DNA from: CAYMUN01 sp964393835
GTDB taxonomy: Bacteria; Patescibacteriota; Saccharimonadia; Saccharimonadales; UBA4665
NCBI GenBank assembly: GCA_964393835.1
Contig: CAYMUN010000024.1
Location: 1 to 9,014, forward strand
DNA length: 9,014 nucleotides
Direction: 5' to 3'
Below the pieces are notes generated by a model. It saw only the letters and a list, made by a program, of their open reading frames with translations, searched no databases and was not told where the DNA came from. This document shows, piece after piece, positions 1 through 6,242 of this stretch (positions within the stretch are counted from its first letter, which is position 1; each line of letters opens with the position of its first letter). A program made the translations under genes and the position numbers.

Positions 1-53
1 CGCCGACCCTCTGTTCCGAAGACAGATGCTCTAATCCACTGAGCTACGGGCGC
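1..53 (-). tRNA. tRNA-Arg(TCG), 3' part cut by the window edge
   Basis: Read on the minus strand, the acceptor 5' strand GCGCCCG (47-53) is followed by TA and the D-arm start GCTC, then a D-loop, then the anticodon arm TCTGT-CTTCGGA-ACAGA. The anticodon TCG lies at plus positions 17-19 and decodes the CGA arginine codon. The variable loop begins before the window ends. The T arm, the 3' acceptor strand and any encoded CCA are outside the window. The gene diverges from folC, with a shared promoter region between them. Confidence 0.93.
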
Positions 54-57
54 CTGG

Positions 58-74
58 TACCGTATACTATGGTA
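58..74. promoter_or_regulatory. Dyad -10 region, candidate bidirectional promoter for tRNA-Arg and folC
   Basis: The 17-bp element TACCGTATACTATGGTA has dyad symmetry TACC-n-TA-nnn-TA-n-GGTA. On the plus strand it contains the -10 hexamer TATACT (63-68). This predicts a start near 75 and a roughly 23-nt leader carrying the folC Shine-Dalgarno. On the minus strand the mirrored hexamer TAGTAT (69-64) predicts a start near 57, four bases before the mature tRNA-Arg. No convincing -35 is seen for folC. Symmetric -10 elements that fire both ways are a known bacterial arrangement. An operator for a dimeric repressor is the alternative reading. Confidence 0.5.
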
Positions 75-97
75 ACAGAGAAGGAGAGGAGACCATA

Positions 98-1357
98 GTG
101 ACTATCGATACGCTGGAGCAGGCTAATCGGGCGCTATTGCCGTATGTGCCGCTGGTCGGCCAGCTTAAGGCCGGTGACGTGACGCTGAAACGTGTCCGCC
201 CCTTGATGAAACTACTCGGTAACCCGGAAGACAAGTTGCGAATTGTACATATAGCTGGCACCAGCGGCAAAACTTCGACGGCTTATTTTATAGCTGCCTT
301 GCTGCGGGCTGGGGGTCAAAAAGTAGGTTTAACAGTTTCTCCGCACGTCGACACCGTGGCCGAACGAGTTCAGATTAACAATCAGCTATTACCAGAAGCC
401 GAGTTTTGCGGACTGCTAGACGAATTTTTAGAGATTATACAGGCGGCCCAGCAACCGCCAACTTATTTTGAGCTGCTCTATGCTTTTGCGTTATGGGTAT
501 TTGCCCGTCAGGGGGTGGATTATGCTGTCGTCGAAACCGGTATGGGCGGCTTACATGACGCCACGAACGTGGCCCGGCGGCCTGACAAGATCTGCGTTAT
601 CACTGATATCGGTTTTGACCACACCCACTTGCTCGGTAAAACTTTGCCAGACATCATCACCCAAAAAGTCGGCATAGTACATCGGCATAACCATGTGTTT
701 ATGTACGAGCAAGCTCCTGAGATCATGAAAGTTGTCGCTCGGCACGTCAAAGACCAAGAGGCGGCTCTGCATATCGTTAGCGACACGCCTCCCGATGTAG
801 AAACCCCGGCCATGGCCGAATACCAACAACGCAATTGGAAACTGGCTTATACTGTCTATGACTATCTGATCGAGAGGGACGGACTACATCATTTAACAGA
901 GAGAGCATTACAAAAAACACAGCGGCAACAAATCCCGGCCCGGATGGAAGTGCGCCAGCTAAAAGGTAAGATTCTGATTATGGACGGCGCCCATAACGCT
1001 CAAAAAATGTTTGCTTTTGTCAGTAGTTTTCGACAACTGTATCCAGGAGTACGCCCGGCAATTTTAATCGGTCTCAAAGACGGCAAAGAATATCAAGAAC
1101 TACTGCCACTGTTAATCCCGCTGGCTAGCCGGATTATTACTACGGCTTTTGAGACGACCCAGGATTTACCAGTCAAATCCATGTCGCCGTCGGCTTTGGC
1201 TGCGGCGTTTGAGGTAGCCGGTGCCCGAGAAGTGCAGAGCATAGCCGAACCCCGGCCAGCCCTCCAAGCTTTATTAGATGGATCCGAATCAATCTGTATC
1301 ATTACCGGATCGTTTTACTTGATTAGCCAAATACGAAATAATGAGCCTAGTCTATGA
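98..1357 (+). CDS. folC: Bifunctional folylpolyglutamate synthase / dihydrofolate synthase
   Basis: This 419-aa Mur-ligase-family enzyme joins L-glutamate to (dihydro)folate using ATP in the cytoplasm. Visible motifs, in order: P-loop GTSGKTST at residues 54-61; the SPHVDTVAERVQIN segment at 81-94, matching the family SPHL..ERI.IN signature; ETGMGGLHDATN near 146-157; GFDHT at 172-176; and QKVGIV near 189-194, whose Lys190 corresponds to the lysine that is carbamylated in the family. The C-terminal domain carries RMEVRQ at 282-287 and DGAHNAQKM near 296-304. Length is normal. The GTG start at 98 is chosen because AAGGAGAGGA (81-90) sits 7 bases upstream. The TGA stop overlaps the folA ATG. 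Whether it acts as dihydrofolate synthase, polyglutamate synthase or both cannot be read from the sequence. Confidence 0.95.
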   Translation: MTIDTLEQANRALLPYVPLVGQLKAGDVTLKRVRPLMKLLGNPEDKLRIVHIAGTSGKTSTAYFIAALLRAGGQKVGLTVSPHVDTVAERVQINNQLLPEAEFCGLLDEFLEIIQAAQQPPTYFELLYAFALWVFARQGVDYAVVETGMGGLHDATNVARRPDKICVITDIGFDHTHLLGKTLPDIITQKVGIVHRHNHVFMYEQAPEIMKVVARHVKDQEAALHIVSDTPPDVETPAMAEYQQRNWKLAYTVYDYLIERDGLHHLTERALQKTQRQQIPARMEVRQLKGKILIMDGAHNAQKMFAFVSSFRQLYPGVRPAILIGLKDGKEYQELLPLLIPLASRIITTAFETTQDLPVKSMSPSALAAAFEVAGAREVQSIAEPRPALQALLDGSESICIITGSFYLISQIRNNEPSL

Positions 1358-1836
1358 TACGTTTAATTGCAGCAATTGACCGGCAACGGGGTATTGCCAA
1401 ACATGGTGGCCAGCCCTGGCATATTCCTGAAGATGAGGAGTATTTTTCGCGTTTAACCAAAGAACATGGTGGTCATGTACTGATCGGCGGCACGACGTTT
1501 CGTACCTTTAGCGGCCCATTGAGCGATCGACAAAACTATGTACTGACTCGGGACAAAACTCCGATCGAGGGCGTTGAACTGGTTCATAATTTGGAAAAAT
1601 TCTTGAATGGTTTCCAAGACCGGGATCTTTGGGTGGTAGGTGGCGCCGATGTATTCAGCCAAGTTTTACAAGCGGGTAGAGCTGACGAACTGTATGTAAC
1701 TAAAATCGAAGCTGATTTTGGCTGCCAGCAGTTTTTTCCGGCTTACGAAGACAACTTTACCTTGGCTAGCCAAGGTGATCTGCAAGAGCAAAACGGCTTT
1801 ATATTTTCTTATGCTATCTATACCAAACAGGCTTAA
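1354..1836 (+). CDS. folA: Dihydrofolate reductase
   Basis: This 160-aa protein reduces dihydrofolate to tetrahydrofolate with NADPH. The N-terminal strand MIRLIAAID leads into GIAKHGGQPWHIPEDEEYF. Trp22 and Asp27 fall at exactly the E. coli DHFR positions, and Asp27 is the catalytic acid. The NADPH-binding elements are IGGTTF (44-49) and WVVGGADVF (93-101), where Gly96-Gly97 match the conserved GG. TKIEADF (116-122) and FFPAY follow, as in bacterial DHFRs, with Thr116 equivalent to E. coli Thr113. The start ATG overlaps the folC stop as ATGA, so the two are translationally coupled in one operon. Length is standard. I see no convincing terminator directly after the TAA stop. Confidence 0.95.
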   Translation: MIRLIAAIDRQRGIAKHGGQPWHIPEDEEYFSRLTKEHGGHVLIGGTTFRTFSGPLSDRQNYVLTRDKTPIEGVELVHNLEKFLNGFQDRDLWVVGGADVFSQVLQAGRADELYVTKIEADFGCQQFFPAYEDNFTLASQGDLQEQNGFIFSYAIYTKQA

Positions 1837-1949
1837 GCGGCTTTTCGTAAGATAATTAACACATATTATGTTAAAAAATTCATAGTAGCTCGGTGGTGAG
1901 TTCTTTATGCTTAGTGAGGATAAGCAACTAAAGGAGGGCATCGCAACGC

Positions 1950-2042
1950 ATGACACGTACAGCAGAAATCAACTGCCGGCCAACTGCCAAATCTTATTTT
2001 GACTTTGACCGTGACTACGGCAATTTGCTAGCTATCGCCTAG
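1950..2042 (+). CDS. Small 30-aa ORF with strong Shine-Dalgarno, unknown function
   Basis: An ATG at 1950 opens a 30-codon frame ending in TAG. It encodes MTRTAEINCRPTAKSYFDFD (first 20 residues) followed by ten more ending in LLAIA. The product is polar with an acidic/aromatic patch (YFDFDRDYG), and has no signal peptide or membrane segment. AAGGAGGG (1931-1938) lies 11 bases upstream, a little far but otherwise near-perfect. The 277-bp gap between folA and the next gene (1837-2113) holds nothing else I can name besides the promoter near 2100. No clear -10/-35 was found for this ORF, so it may be read through from folC-folA. I do not recognise the peptide. It could be a small protein, a leader peptide, or chance. 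Confidence 0.45.
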   Translation: MTRTAEINCRPTAKSYFDFDRDYGNLLAIA

Positions 2043-2095
2043 CGGCTCATCTACTCCTGACTTTGACTTGACATAGGTGTTAATAATAAAGCTTA

Positions 2096-2104
2096 TGTTA
2101 AAAT
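2096..2104 (+). promoter_or_regulatory. Extended -10 (TGTTAAAAT) for the 2114 gene
   Basis: TG-T-TAAAAT is an extended -10 element whose predicted start near 2111 is only about 3 bases before the ATG at 2114. A perfect TTGACA lies at 2068-2073, but the 25-bp gap to this hexamer is too long for a classic pair. It would fit TATGTT (2094-2099) with a 20-bp spacer only poorly. No Shine-Dalgarno precedes the ATG. Confidence 0.5.
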
Positions 2105-2113
2105 ACAAACGTA

Positions 2114-2734
2114 ATGCGTAAAATGACAAAACCCGCGTTTGGTATCGCTGTGATCGCGTGCCTGGTAATAGTCGCTGTAAGCCCGGTCATCGCGGCTATC
2201 CCTCCGGCTCCGGCCGCGCCAGGCAGCTCGTTTGATCAGCGGCTTAATCAGCGTAAACAAGAGCGGGCTATAGTGCTGAGCACTAAAGACCAAACCAGGC
2301 TAGTCGGACTTTGCGCCCCCGCCCAAACTAAAGTCCGATTGCTACAAAATGATATTGTACCGCTGTTGGCTAACCGGACGAAAGCCTATCGGCAGATTGA
2401 CGGCAAGCTATGGGTGACTATCGGCCAACTCAAATTAGCCAGCAGGGATACCTTTAAACTAGAGCAAGAGCGTGATGTTTTGGCAGATAAAGTGACTATT
2501 TTTCAAGCCACAAGCTCCAGTTTTACGCAGACCCTTGACGATATTTTGGTTATAAACTGCAAAGCCGATGTTACCGGTTTCCAGGCCTTGGTTAGTACGG
2601 CGCAGCTGTACTACGCTCAGCTACAATCCCAATCGACAGATATTCGAGGCTATGTGGTTAACACGATTAAACCCGAAATCAACAGTCATATCACTGACCT
2701 GCAACCCAAAAACACCACGGATAAGGGTAATTAA
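2114..2734 (+). CDS. Secreted helical protein with two cysteines, unknown function
   Basis: The 206-aa product starts with a signal peptide: basic MRKMTK, hydrophobic core about residues 8-26, and an AxA-like end VIAA near 28. A short Pro/Ala-rich linker (IPPAPAAPG) follows. The mature part is mostly helical and polar, with heptad-like stretches around 75-135 and 155-190. It has two cysteines, Cys67 (LCAPA) and Cys149 (INCKAD), which could pair once exported. I recognise no family and infer an envelope or surface protein. The start at 2114 lacks a Shine-Dalgarno and sits just after an extended -10, so it may be leaderless. ATG 2123 is an alternative that would shorten the signal peptide by three residues. 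It is followed after 3 bases by a membrane protein, probably in the same transcript. Confidence 0.8.
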   Translation: MRKMTKPAFGIAVIACLVIVAVSPVIAAIPPAPAAPGSSFDQRLNQRKQERAIVLSTKDQTRLVGLCAPAQTKVRLLQNDIVPLLANRTKAYRQIDGKLWVTIGQLKLASRDTFKLEQERDVLADKVTIFQATSSSFTQTLDDILVINCKADVTGFQALVSTAQLYYAQLQSQSTDIRGYVVNTIKPEINSHITDLQPKNTTDKGN

Positions 2735-2737
2735 GCT

Positions 2738-3160
2738 ATGGATCCTACGACACCCACTCTCGTATCTCCCGAACAATCAGACGGCACGCCACCATTATTT
2801 AGCCAACCCTATAACGCGCCAGATGTTTCGCCGCCTACGGTGTCATATCCCCAAACAGTTCCAGAACCACCCGCCTCTCCGGCTCGTAGCAAGCTTTTAA
2901 TTGCCGTGTTAGTAATAGCCGGTGTCCAGCTACTAGTTATCATTGTCCTGGCCGTAGCCCTAACAGCCAGTCCTAAAGCTAACCCGGTGACAAAAACAAA
3001 TAGTGCTGCTGACACTGGTCAGTCTACATCGGGCCCTCAAGCAGCTACTGCCTTGGGCACGCAGCAGGCCAATGATTCTATCAGCCAGGATGTTACTAAC
3101 CTCAATGATGATCATGATCTGCCGGCTAATAAGTTTGATGATAAAGCCCTCGGCTTATAA
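2738..3160 (+). CDS. Pro-rich single-pass membrane protein, unknown function
   Basis: The 140-aa protein has three parts. Residues 1-50 are Pro/Ser/Thr-rich and disordered-looking. A strong transmembrane helix spans about 53-76 (LLIAVLVIAGVQLLVIIVLA). A Ser/Thr/Gln/Asp-rich low-complexity tail follows from about 80 to the end. Positive residues (Ala-Arg-Ser-Lys) just before the helix suggest the N-terminus is inside and the tail outside. There are no enzymatic motifs or cysteines. It starts 3 bases after the stop of the secreted 206-aa protein and ends just before a terminator hairpin, so the two form a unit and may work together at the cell surface (inference). Confidence 0.8.
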   Translation: MDPTTPTLVSPEQSDGTPPLFSQPYNAPDVSPPTVSYPQTVPEPPASPARSKLLIAVLVIAGVQLLVIIVLAVALTASPKANPVTKTNSAADTGQSTSGPQAATALGTQQANDSISQDVTNLNDDHDLPANKFDDKALGL

Positions 3161-3166
3161 ACAGTA

Positions 3167-3193
3167 AAACGAGGGCCATCCCGACCCTCGTTT
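3167..3193. terminator. Hairpin terminator between convergent genes, likely bidirectional
   Basis: A perfect 9-bp inverted repeat AAACGAGGG (3167-3175) / CCCTCGTTT (3185-3193) encloses a 9-base loop. The T-run is short on the plus strand (TTT) and slightly longer on the minus strand (TTTT, then ACTGTTT). It lies 6 bases after the stop at 3160 and 25 bases beyond the stop of the minus-strand gene at 3219, so it can serve both. Confidence 0.8.
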
Positions 3194-3218
3194 CAGCGGG
3201 CTGGAATACGGTAGAAAT

Positions 3219-3365
3219 TTAGCTGTTTTGGTTGTTGCCGCCGCCACGGCTATTGCGACCGCCTTTGGCCTTGGCCTCACGCGGCTGGGCTTCTGCCCCC
3301 ATGCGAGCTACTCGTTTGCGAGTTTGCTCGTCAGCTTTTGCTAAACCCCGGTTTGAATCTGCCAT
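3219..3365 (-). CDS. Small KGG-like (stress-type) hydrophilic protein, 48 aa
   Basis: The minus strand encodes a 48-aa, very hydrophilic, basic, glycine-rich protein beginning MADSNRGLAKADEQTRKRVA. Residues 6-26 (RGLAKADEQTRKRVARMGAEA) follow the pattern of the KGG / GsiB-like stress motif (RGFA..D.E...EIASKGG.A), and AKAKGGRNSRGGG gives a second partial motif near 31-43. Such proteins are disordered and stress-associated; their molecular role is unsettled. The start is supported by AAGGAGGTG (3369-3377), a full anti-16S match with AAGGAGG ending 5 bases before the ATG. The gene lies downstream of and on the same strand as the histidine kinase, ends in the shared terminator, and has its own candidate extended -10. 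Family assignment is by pattern only. Confidence 0.75.
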   Translation of the reverse strand: MADSNRGLAKADEQTRKRVARMGAEAQPREAKAKGGRNSRGGGNNQNS

Positions 3366-3424
3366 AGACACCTCCTTACCTTATTATTACCTTTCACACA
3401 TGGCCGCCAGCCAGATGTTAGTAC

Positions 3425-3433
3425 ACCATAGCA
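3425..3433 (-). promoter_or_regulatory. Extended -10 (TGCTATGGT) for the KGG-like gene
   Basis: On the minus strand TG-C-TATGGT predicts a start near 3418 and a leader of about 50 nt containing the AAGGAGGTG ribosome binding site. The -35 region (CTGATC at a 17-bp spacer) is poor. It would let the small gene be expressed independently of the kinase operon. Confidence 0.4.
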
Positions 3434-3486
3434 CCCGGCTGTTGTAGGATCAGTATCATTTTCTATTGACCGCGGGTGTATACTCT

Positions 3487-4737
3487 TTAAGCCCGAGGAA
3501 GGCTAAAGCTAAAGCTGCTGCCCTTGCCGGGCTCTGAGCTGTCCAACTGGATTTTGCCATCGGATAGCTCGACAATCAATTTAGAGATGTAGAGTCCTAA
3601 CCCGGTACCTTTGGTGGTGTCGCGGGTCAATAAGCTACTGCCAGCCTGCTGGAACTTGCGAAATAGTAACCGTTGACTGTCCACGGGCATGCCGCGGCCA
3701 GTGTCGGTCACAGCGGTATAGATAAAGTCATCATCGGCCCGGGCACTGATGGTGATGCTGCCCTTGTCAGTAAACTTTACGGCATTGCCGACCAGATTGT
3801 AAATCACCTGTTTTGTTCGTTGCCGGTCGGCTTGAACGGGCGGCGCTCCTGCAACTGATGGGTCACAGACCAGCTGGAGACCTTTAGTATCGCAGAGAGA
3901 TTGGAGCTCGCGGCTGACTTCGTTTACGACGTCCGTAAGGGCAAAAGCCTCTGGTTTCATCAGGATTTTGCCTTGTTCTAGCGCCGAAACGTCCAAGAAA
4001 TCATTGACAATGCCAATCAGTCGTATAGATGATTCATGAATATCTTCGACCATTTCTGATAAATCGGGATCTGTCAGGCTGGCGGCATAATATTTCTTAA
4101 TTAAAGCCGCGTTGCCGCGAATAGCGGTCAGAGGTGTCCGTAGTTCATGGGAGGCGATTGATAAGAATTCATCTTTGGAACGCTCCAAAACTTTTTGCTC
4201 GGTAATATCCTCCAGCAAGACGACGACACCGATCTGCTGCTTATCGCCCTCCGCAACTTCATTAACCATCGGGGCGATAAACAATCGAACTACCCGCTGG
4301 CCAAAGTTTACTGCCTGCCGCTCCATTGGCTGGTTAGCCTCAAGGCTCTCCACAATCAGCTGGCGGAGCTGTAATTCCGGCTGCAGGACGTTATCGATCA
4401 TCGCGAGCGACCATTCACCGTCGCCGGCAGAAGACTTGGCAGCCAGCATGCCTCTCACGGCCAGGTTAGTCAGTACCACTTCAGGATTCACGTCGCACAT
4501 GATGAAACCCATGTTTAGGCTATCCAGAAACGAATAGGCTCGCGATGTCGAGGCTATCAGTTGCTCAGTCCGGAGCGCGATCTTGGACTCAGCCTGCTTT
4601 TGGTTAGTGTCAAAGGTAGCATAACTGTCACTGACCTGATGCAGCAGGGCCTGGATTTCTGGCGAAAGGTTGGGGTTTTTGCCAAATGTTTGCTGGAGTT
4701 GGCCAAGCAGCAGCGGGTGATAGTCGGGGGGTTGCAT
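3487..4737 (-). CDS. Soluble PAS-domain sensor histidine kinase
   Basis: This 416-aa kinase has no transmembrane segment, so it is probably cytoplasmic. The N-terminal 60 residues are helical. A PAS-like sensor domain spans about 65-178, ending in the typical VVVLLEDITEQK. HisKA follows, with phospho-acceptor His197 in SHELRTPLTAI, its helical pair running to about 255. The HATPase_c domain carries the N-box NLVGNAVKF (314-322), G1 DTGRGM (345-350), F-box region LFRKF (358-362) and G2 GTGLGL (377-382). All catalytic boxes are intact. The ATG is 4 bases after the stop of the receiver gene, and TAAGG gives only a weak ribosome site, suggesting translational coupling. The kinase would phosphorylate the neighbouring receiver; the stimulus is unknown. 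Confidence 0.93.
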   Translation of the reverse strand: MQPPDYHPLLLGQLQQTFGKNPNLSPEIQALLHQVSDSYATFDTNQKQAESKIALRTEQLIASTSRAYSFLDSLNMGFIMCDVNPEVVLTNLAVRGMLAAKSSAGDGEWSLAMIDNVLQPELQLRQLIVESLEANQPMERQAVNFGQRVVRLFIAPMVNEVAEGDKQQIGVVVLLEDITEQKVLERSKDEFLSIASHELRTPLTAIRGNAALIKKYYAASLTDPDLSEMVEDIHESSIRLIGIVNDFLDVSALEQGKILMKPEAFALTDVVNEVSRELQSLCDTKGLQLVCDPSVAGAPPVQADRQRTKQVIYNLVGNAVKFTDKGSITISARADDDFIYTAVTDTGRGMPVDSQRLLFRKFQQAGSSLLTRDTTKGTGLGLYISKLIVELSDGKIQLDSSEPGKGSSFSFSLPRA

Positions 4738-4741
4738 GGCC

Positions 4742-5140
4742 TTAGTCGCCGGGCGACTCGGCTGCTTTATCGGTTTTGGCTAACACTGACTTGATCCAGG
4801 TAATGACCTGATCCGGATCAGTCTCACTTTTGATGATCGACAGATCGGCGCCTTGGGTAAAGACCTCGTGTGAGACCCGCATATCAGACATATTAGTCAG
4901 CACTACCACCGGGATAGCTTTGGTTTCGGGGTTTTCACGCAGCTTGGTGAGCATTTCGACGCCGTTCATAGTCGGCATCATGACATCGAGCAGGATAATA
5001 TCAGGACGATAGGTTTTGAGCTTATCAAGTCCCTCCTGGCCGTTTTCAGCGATTTCAGTTTCGTAACCCTCCAGCTTAAACAGCTTTTGGTACATTCGGT
5101 AAATCAGGGGATCATCTTCGACGAGCAATATTTTTGTCAT
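4742..5140 (-). CDS. Stand-alone response regulator receiver (CheY-like)
   Basis: The 132-aa protein is a single receiver domain. The acidic pair Glu8-Asp9-Asp10 is in LLVEDDP, the phospho-acceptor is Asp52 in IILLDVMMP, and Thr82 (VLTN) and Lys104 (IIKSE) complete the active site. After the domain there are only about 12 charged residues (TDKAAESPGD), so there is no DNA-binding or enzymatic output. It must act by protein-protein contact or as a phosphorelay intermediate. Transcription appears to start at the promoter at 5168-5196, leaving a leader of about 20 nt with a weak AAAGG ribosome site. The gene is directly followed by its likely partner kinase. Confidence 0.93.
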   Translation of the reverse strand: MTKILLVEDDPLIYRMYQKLFKLEGYETEIAENGQEGLDKLKTYRPDIILLDVMMPTMNGVEMLTKLRENPETKAIPVVVLTNMSDMRVSHEVFTQGADLSIIKSETDPDQVITWIKSVLAKTDKAAESPGD

Positions 5141-5167
5141 AATTTTATCTTGACCTTTCTAAAGCCA

Positions 5168-5196
5168 AGTATAGCCACCCTGGCCATGTCCGGCAA
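5168..5196 (-). promoter_or_regulatory. Promoter for the receiver-kinase operon (TTGCCG-17-TATACT)
   Basis: On the minus strand a -35 TTGCCG (5196-5191) and a -10 TATACT (5173-5168) are separated by 17 bp. The predicted start is near 5161, about 20 bases before the ATG at 5140. It lies within the 63-bp gap after the peptidase stop, so the two-component pair can be transcribed on its own as well as by read-through. Confidence 0.65.
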
Positions 5197-5203
5197 GCTC
5201 CGA

Positions 5204-6154
5204 TTACGGCCGGCCGCTGACATATTGCAACGGATTAACCGGCTGGCCGTTGACCCTTATTTCAAAATGTAAGTGGGTGCCAGTAGAGGCGCCAGTCGAT
5301 CCCTCTAACCCCAGCGTGGTGGCAGTATCGACTATTTGTCCCGACTGCACAGAGATAGAGAACAGGTGGCCATATAACGAGGTCAGGCCGGCTCCATGAT
5401 CGACGATTACGTAATTACCAAAACCGCTGTATGAGTGCACTGTCTCTACGACCTTACCGGGTTTAAAAGCCTTAATGGGCGTTATACCGGCTGCTTTGCC
5501 ATCACTGATATCTAATCCGGTATGCGTTGGCTGATAGGGCCAATGGGGCACGCCAAACGTCGTAGTAATCTCGCCATGAATCGGCCAGACCGCTTCCGGA
5601 TTAGCCGGCTGTGGAGCCTGACCTCCGGACGGCGCAGCTGGTAGTGGAGTAGTCTGTTTGACCAGTCGGGCCGGGGGAGCATCAATGACTGGTATCGGTG
5701 TGTGGTCAGTCGGCTTTATGACAGCGCTGACATCGGGCGTGTGTGAAATAAATCCTAAAATAGTAATAGTACCGCTACCAACGGCTCGGGCGGTGGCTGC
5801 TATAGAATGCTGAGCGCTACGTACCATAAATAGACAGCCGTCGACAGCAAATTTACCTACCTGAGCACCGGTCAGGGCGACAGATCTGGCGCCGCTGTTG
5901 ATTGCGTTTTGAGCCGAGTTTAGCTCCTGCTCCAGCTTTGCTACCGCCATGACAGCAGCGTTGGTAACGACGTTAGCAGTGTTTGGCGTATAGGTAGATT
6001 GAAGGCTTGCAACAGTATTGGCCCCGGTGGCTTTCGCCTCTGTATTACTGACAAAAGATAACAGAAGCGAAAACATCAGTAAGCCGGCAATTATAAGCAA
6101 TAAGTACGTAAGGTAGCGTAATTTGTAGAAGACTAAATCTATATGCTCCATCAT
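5204..6154 (-). CDS. Membrane-anchored M23 (LytM-type) zinc peptidase
   Basis: The 316-aa protein has a short cytoplasmic N-terminus and one transmembrane helix at about residues 14-36, which is uncleaved in appearance. A helical Ala-rich stretch runs to about 130 and a Pro-rich linker spans 150-187. A C-terminal peptidase M23 domain occupies about 190-312. Zinc ligands are His211 and Asp215 (HTGLD) and His296 (second His of THLHFE); His263 (LYGHL) and His294 are the catalytic histidines. Such enzymes cut peptidoglycan cross-bridges, so it acts outside the membrane on its own or a neighbour's wall. I choose ATG 6154 because GGTGAG (6164-6159) precedes it by 4 bases. A GTG at 6163 in the same frame would add three residues and has no ribosome site. 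Confidence 0.92.
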   Translation of the reverse strand: MMEHIDLVFYKLRYLTYLLLIIAGLLMFSLLLSFVSNTEAKATGANTVASLQSTYTPNTANVVTNAAVMAVAKLEQELNSAQNAINSGARSVALTGAQVGKFAVDGCLFMVRSAQHSIAATARAVGSGTITILGFISHTPDVSAVIKPTDHTPIPVIDAPPARLVKQTTPLPAAPSGGQAPQPANPEAVWPIHGEITTTFGVPHWPYQPTHTGLDISDGKAAGITPIKAFKPGKVVETVHSYSGFGNYVIVDHGAGLTSLYGHLFSISVQSGQIVDTATTLGLEGSTGASTGTHLHFEIRVNGQPVNPLQYVSGRP

Positions 6155-6192
6155 ATAACTCACCAGTCTGCCAGGTGGCCGTTAAGCTATAT

Positions 6193-6198
6193 ATTATA
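6193..6198 (-). promoter_or_regulatory. -10 TATAAT for the M23 peptidase gene
   Basis: The minus strand carries a perfect TATAAT. The predicted start near 6186 gives a leader of about 32 nt with the GGTGAG ribosome site. The -35 at a 17-bp spacer (TGCAG-like) is not convincing. Confidence 0.45.
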
Positions 6199-6226
6199 CG
6201 CTCAACTTGGGAGCACTGCATCCATA

Positions 6227-6242
6227 AGCAGCAATAGCTGCT
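6227..6242 (-). terminator. Small hairpin at the pilin gene stop, possible weak terminator
   Basis: AGCAGC (6227-6232) and GCTGCT (6237-6242) form a perfect 6-bp stem with an AATA loop, overlapping the TAG stop of the pilin gene. On the minus strand it is followed by TTATGG, without a real T-run, so termination would be inefficient and read-through into the peptidase gene is possible. Confidence 0.25.

Noticed and set aside
520..834. Long open frames opposite folC, and similar ones opposite the kinase gene at 4112-4537
   Set aside because: They are antisense shadows of well-supported genes, with Cys/Trp/Ser-rich compositions and no family motifs.
1828..1850. Possible terminator after folA (GCTTAAGC followed by GGCTTTT)
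   Set aside because: The palindrome has no loop and only 4 bp per arm; no stable hairpin can be drawn.
2000..2067. Direct repeat TGACTTTGAC at 2000-2009 and 2058-2067
   Set aside because: Only 10 bp, low complexity, one copy inside the 30-codon ORF; no third copy and no other sign of an iteron or operator array.
3466..3484. TTGACC and TATACT on the plus strand as a promoter reading into the kinase gene
   Set aside because: The spacer is only 7 bp, so the two boxes cannot work together.
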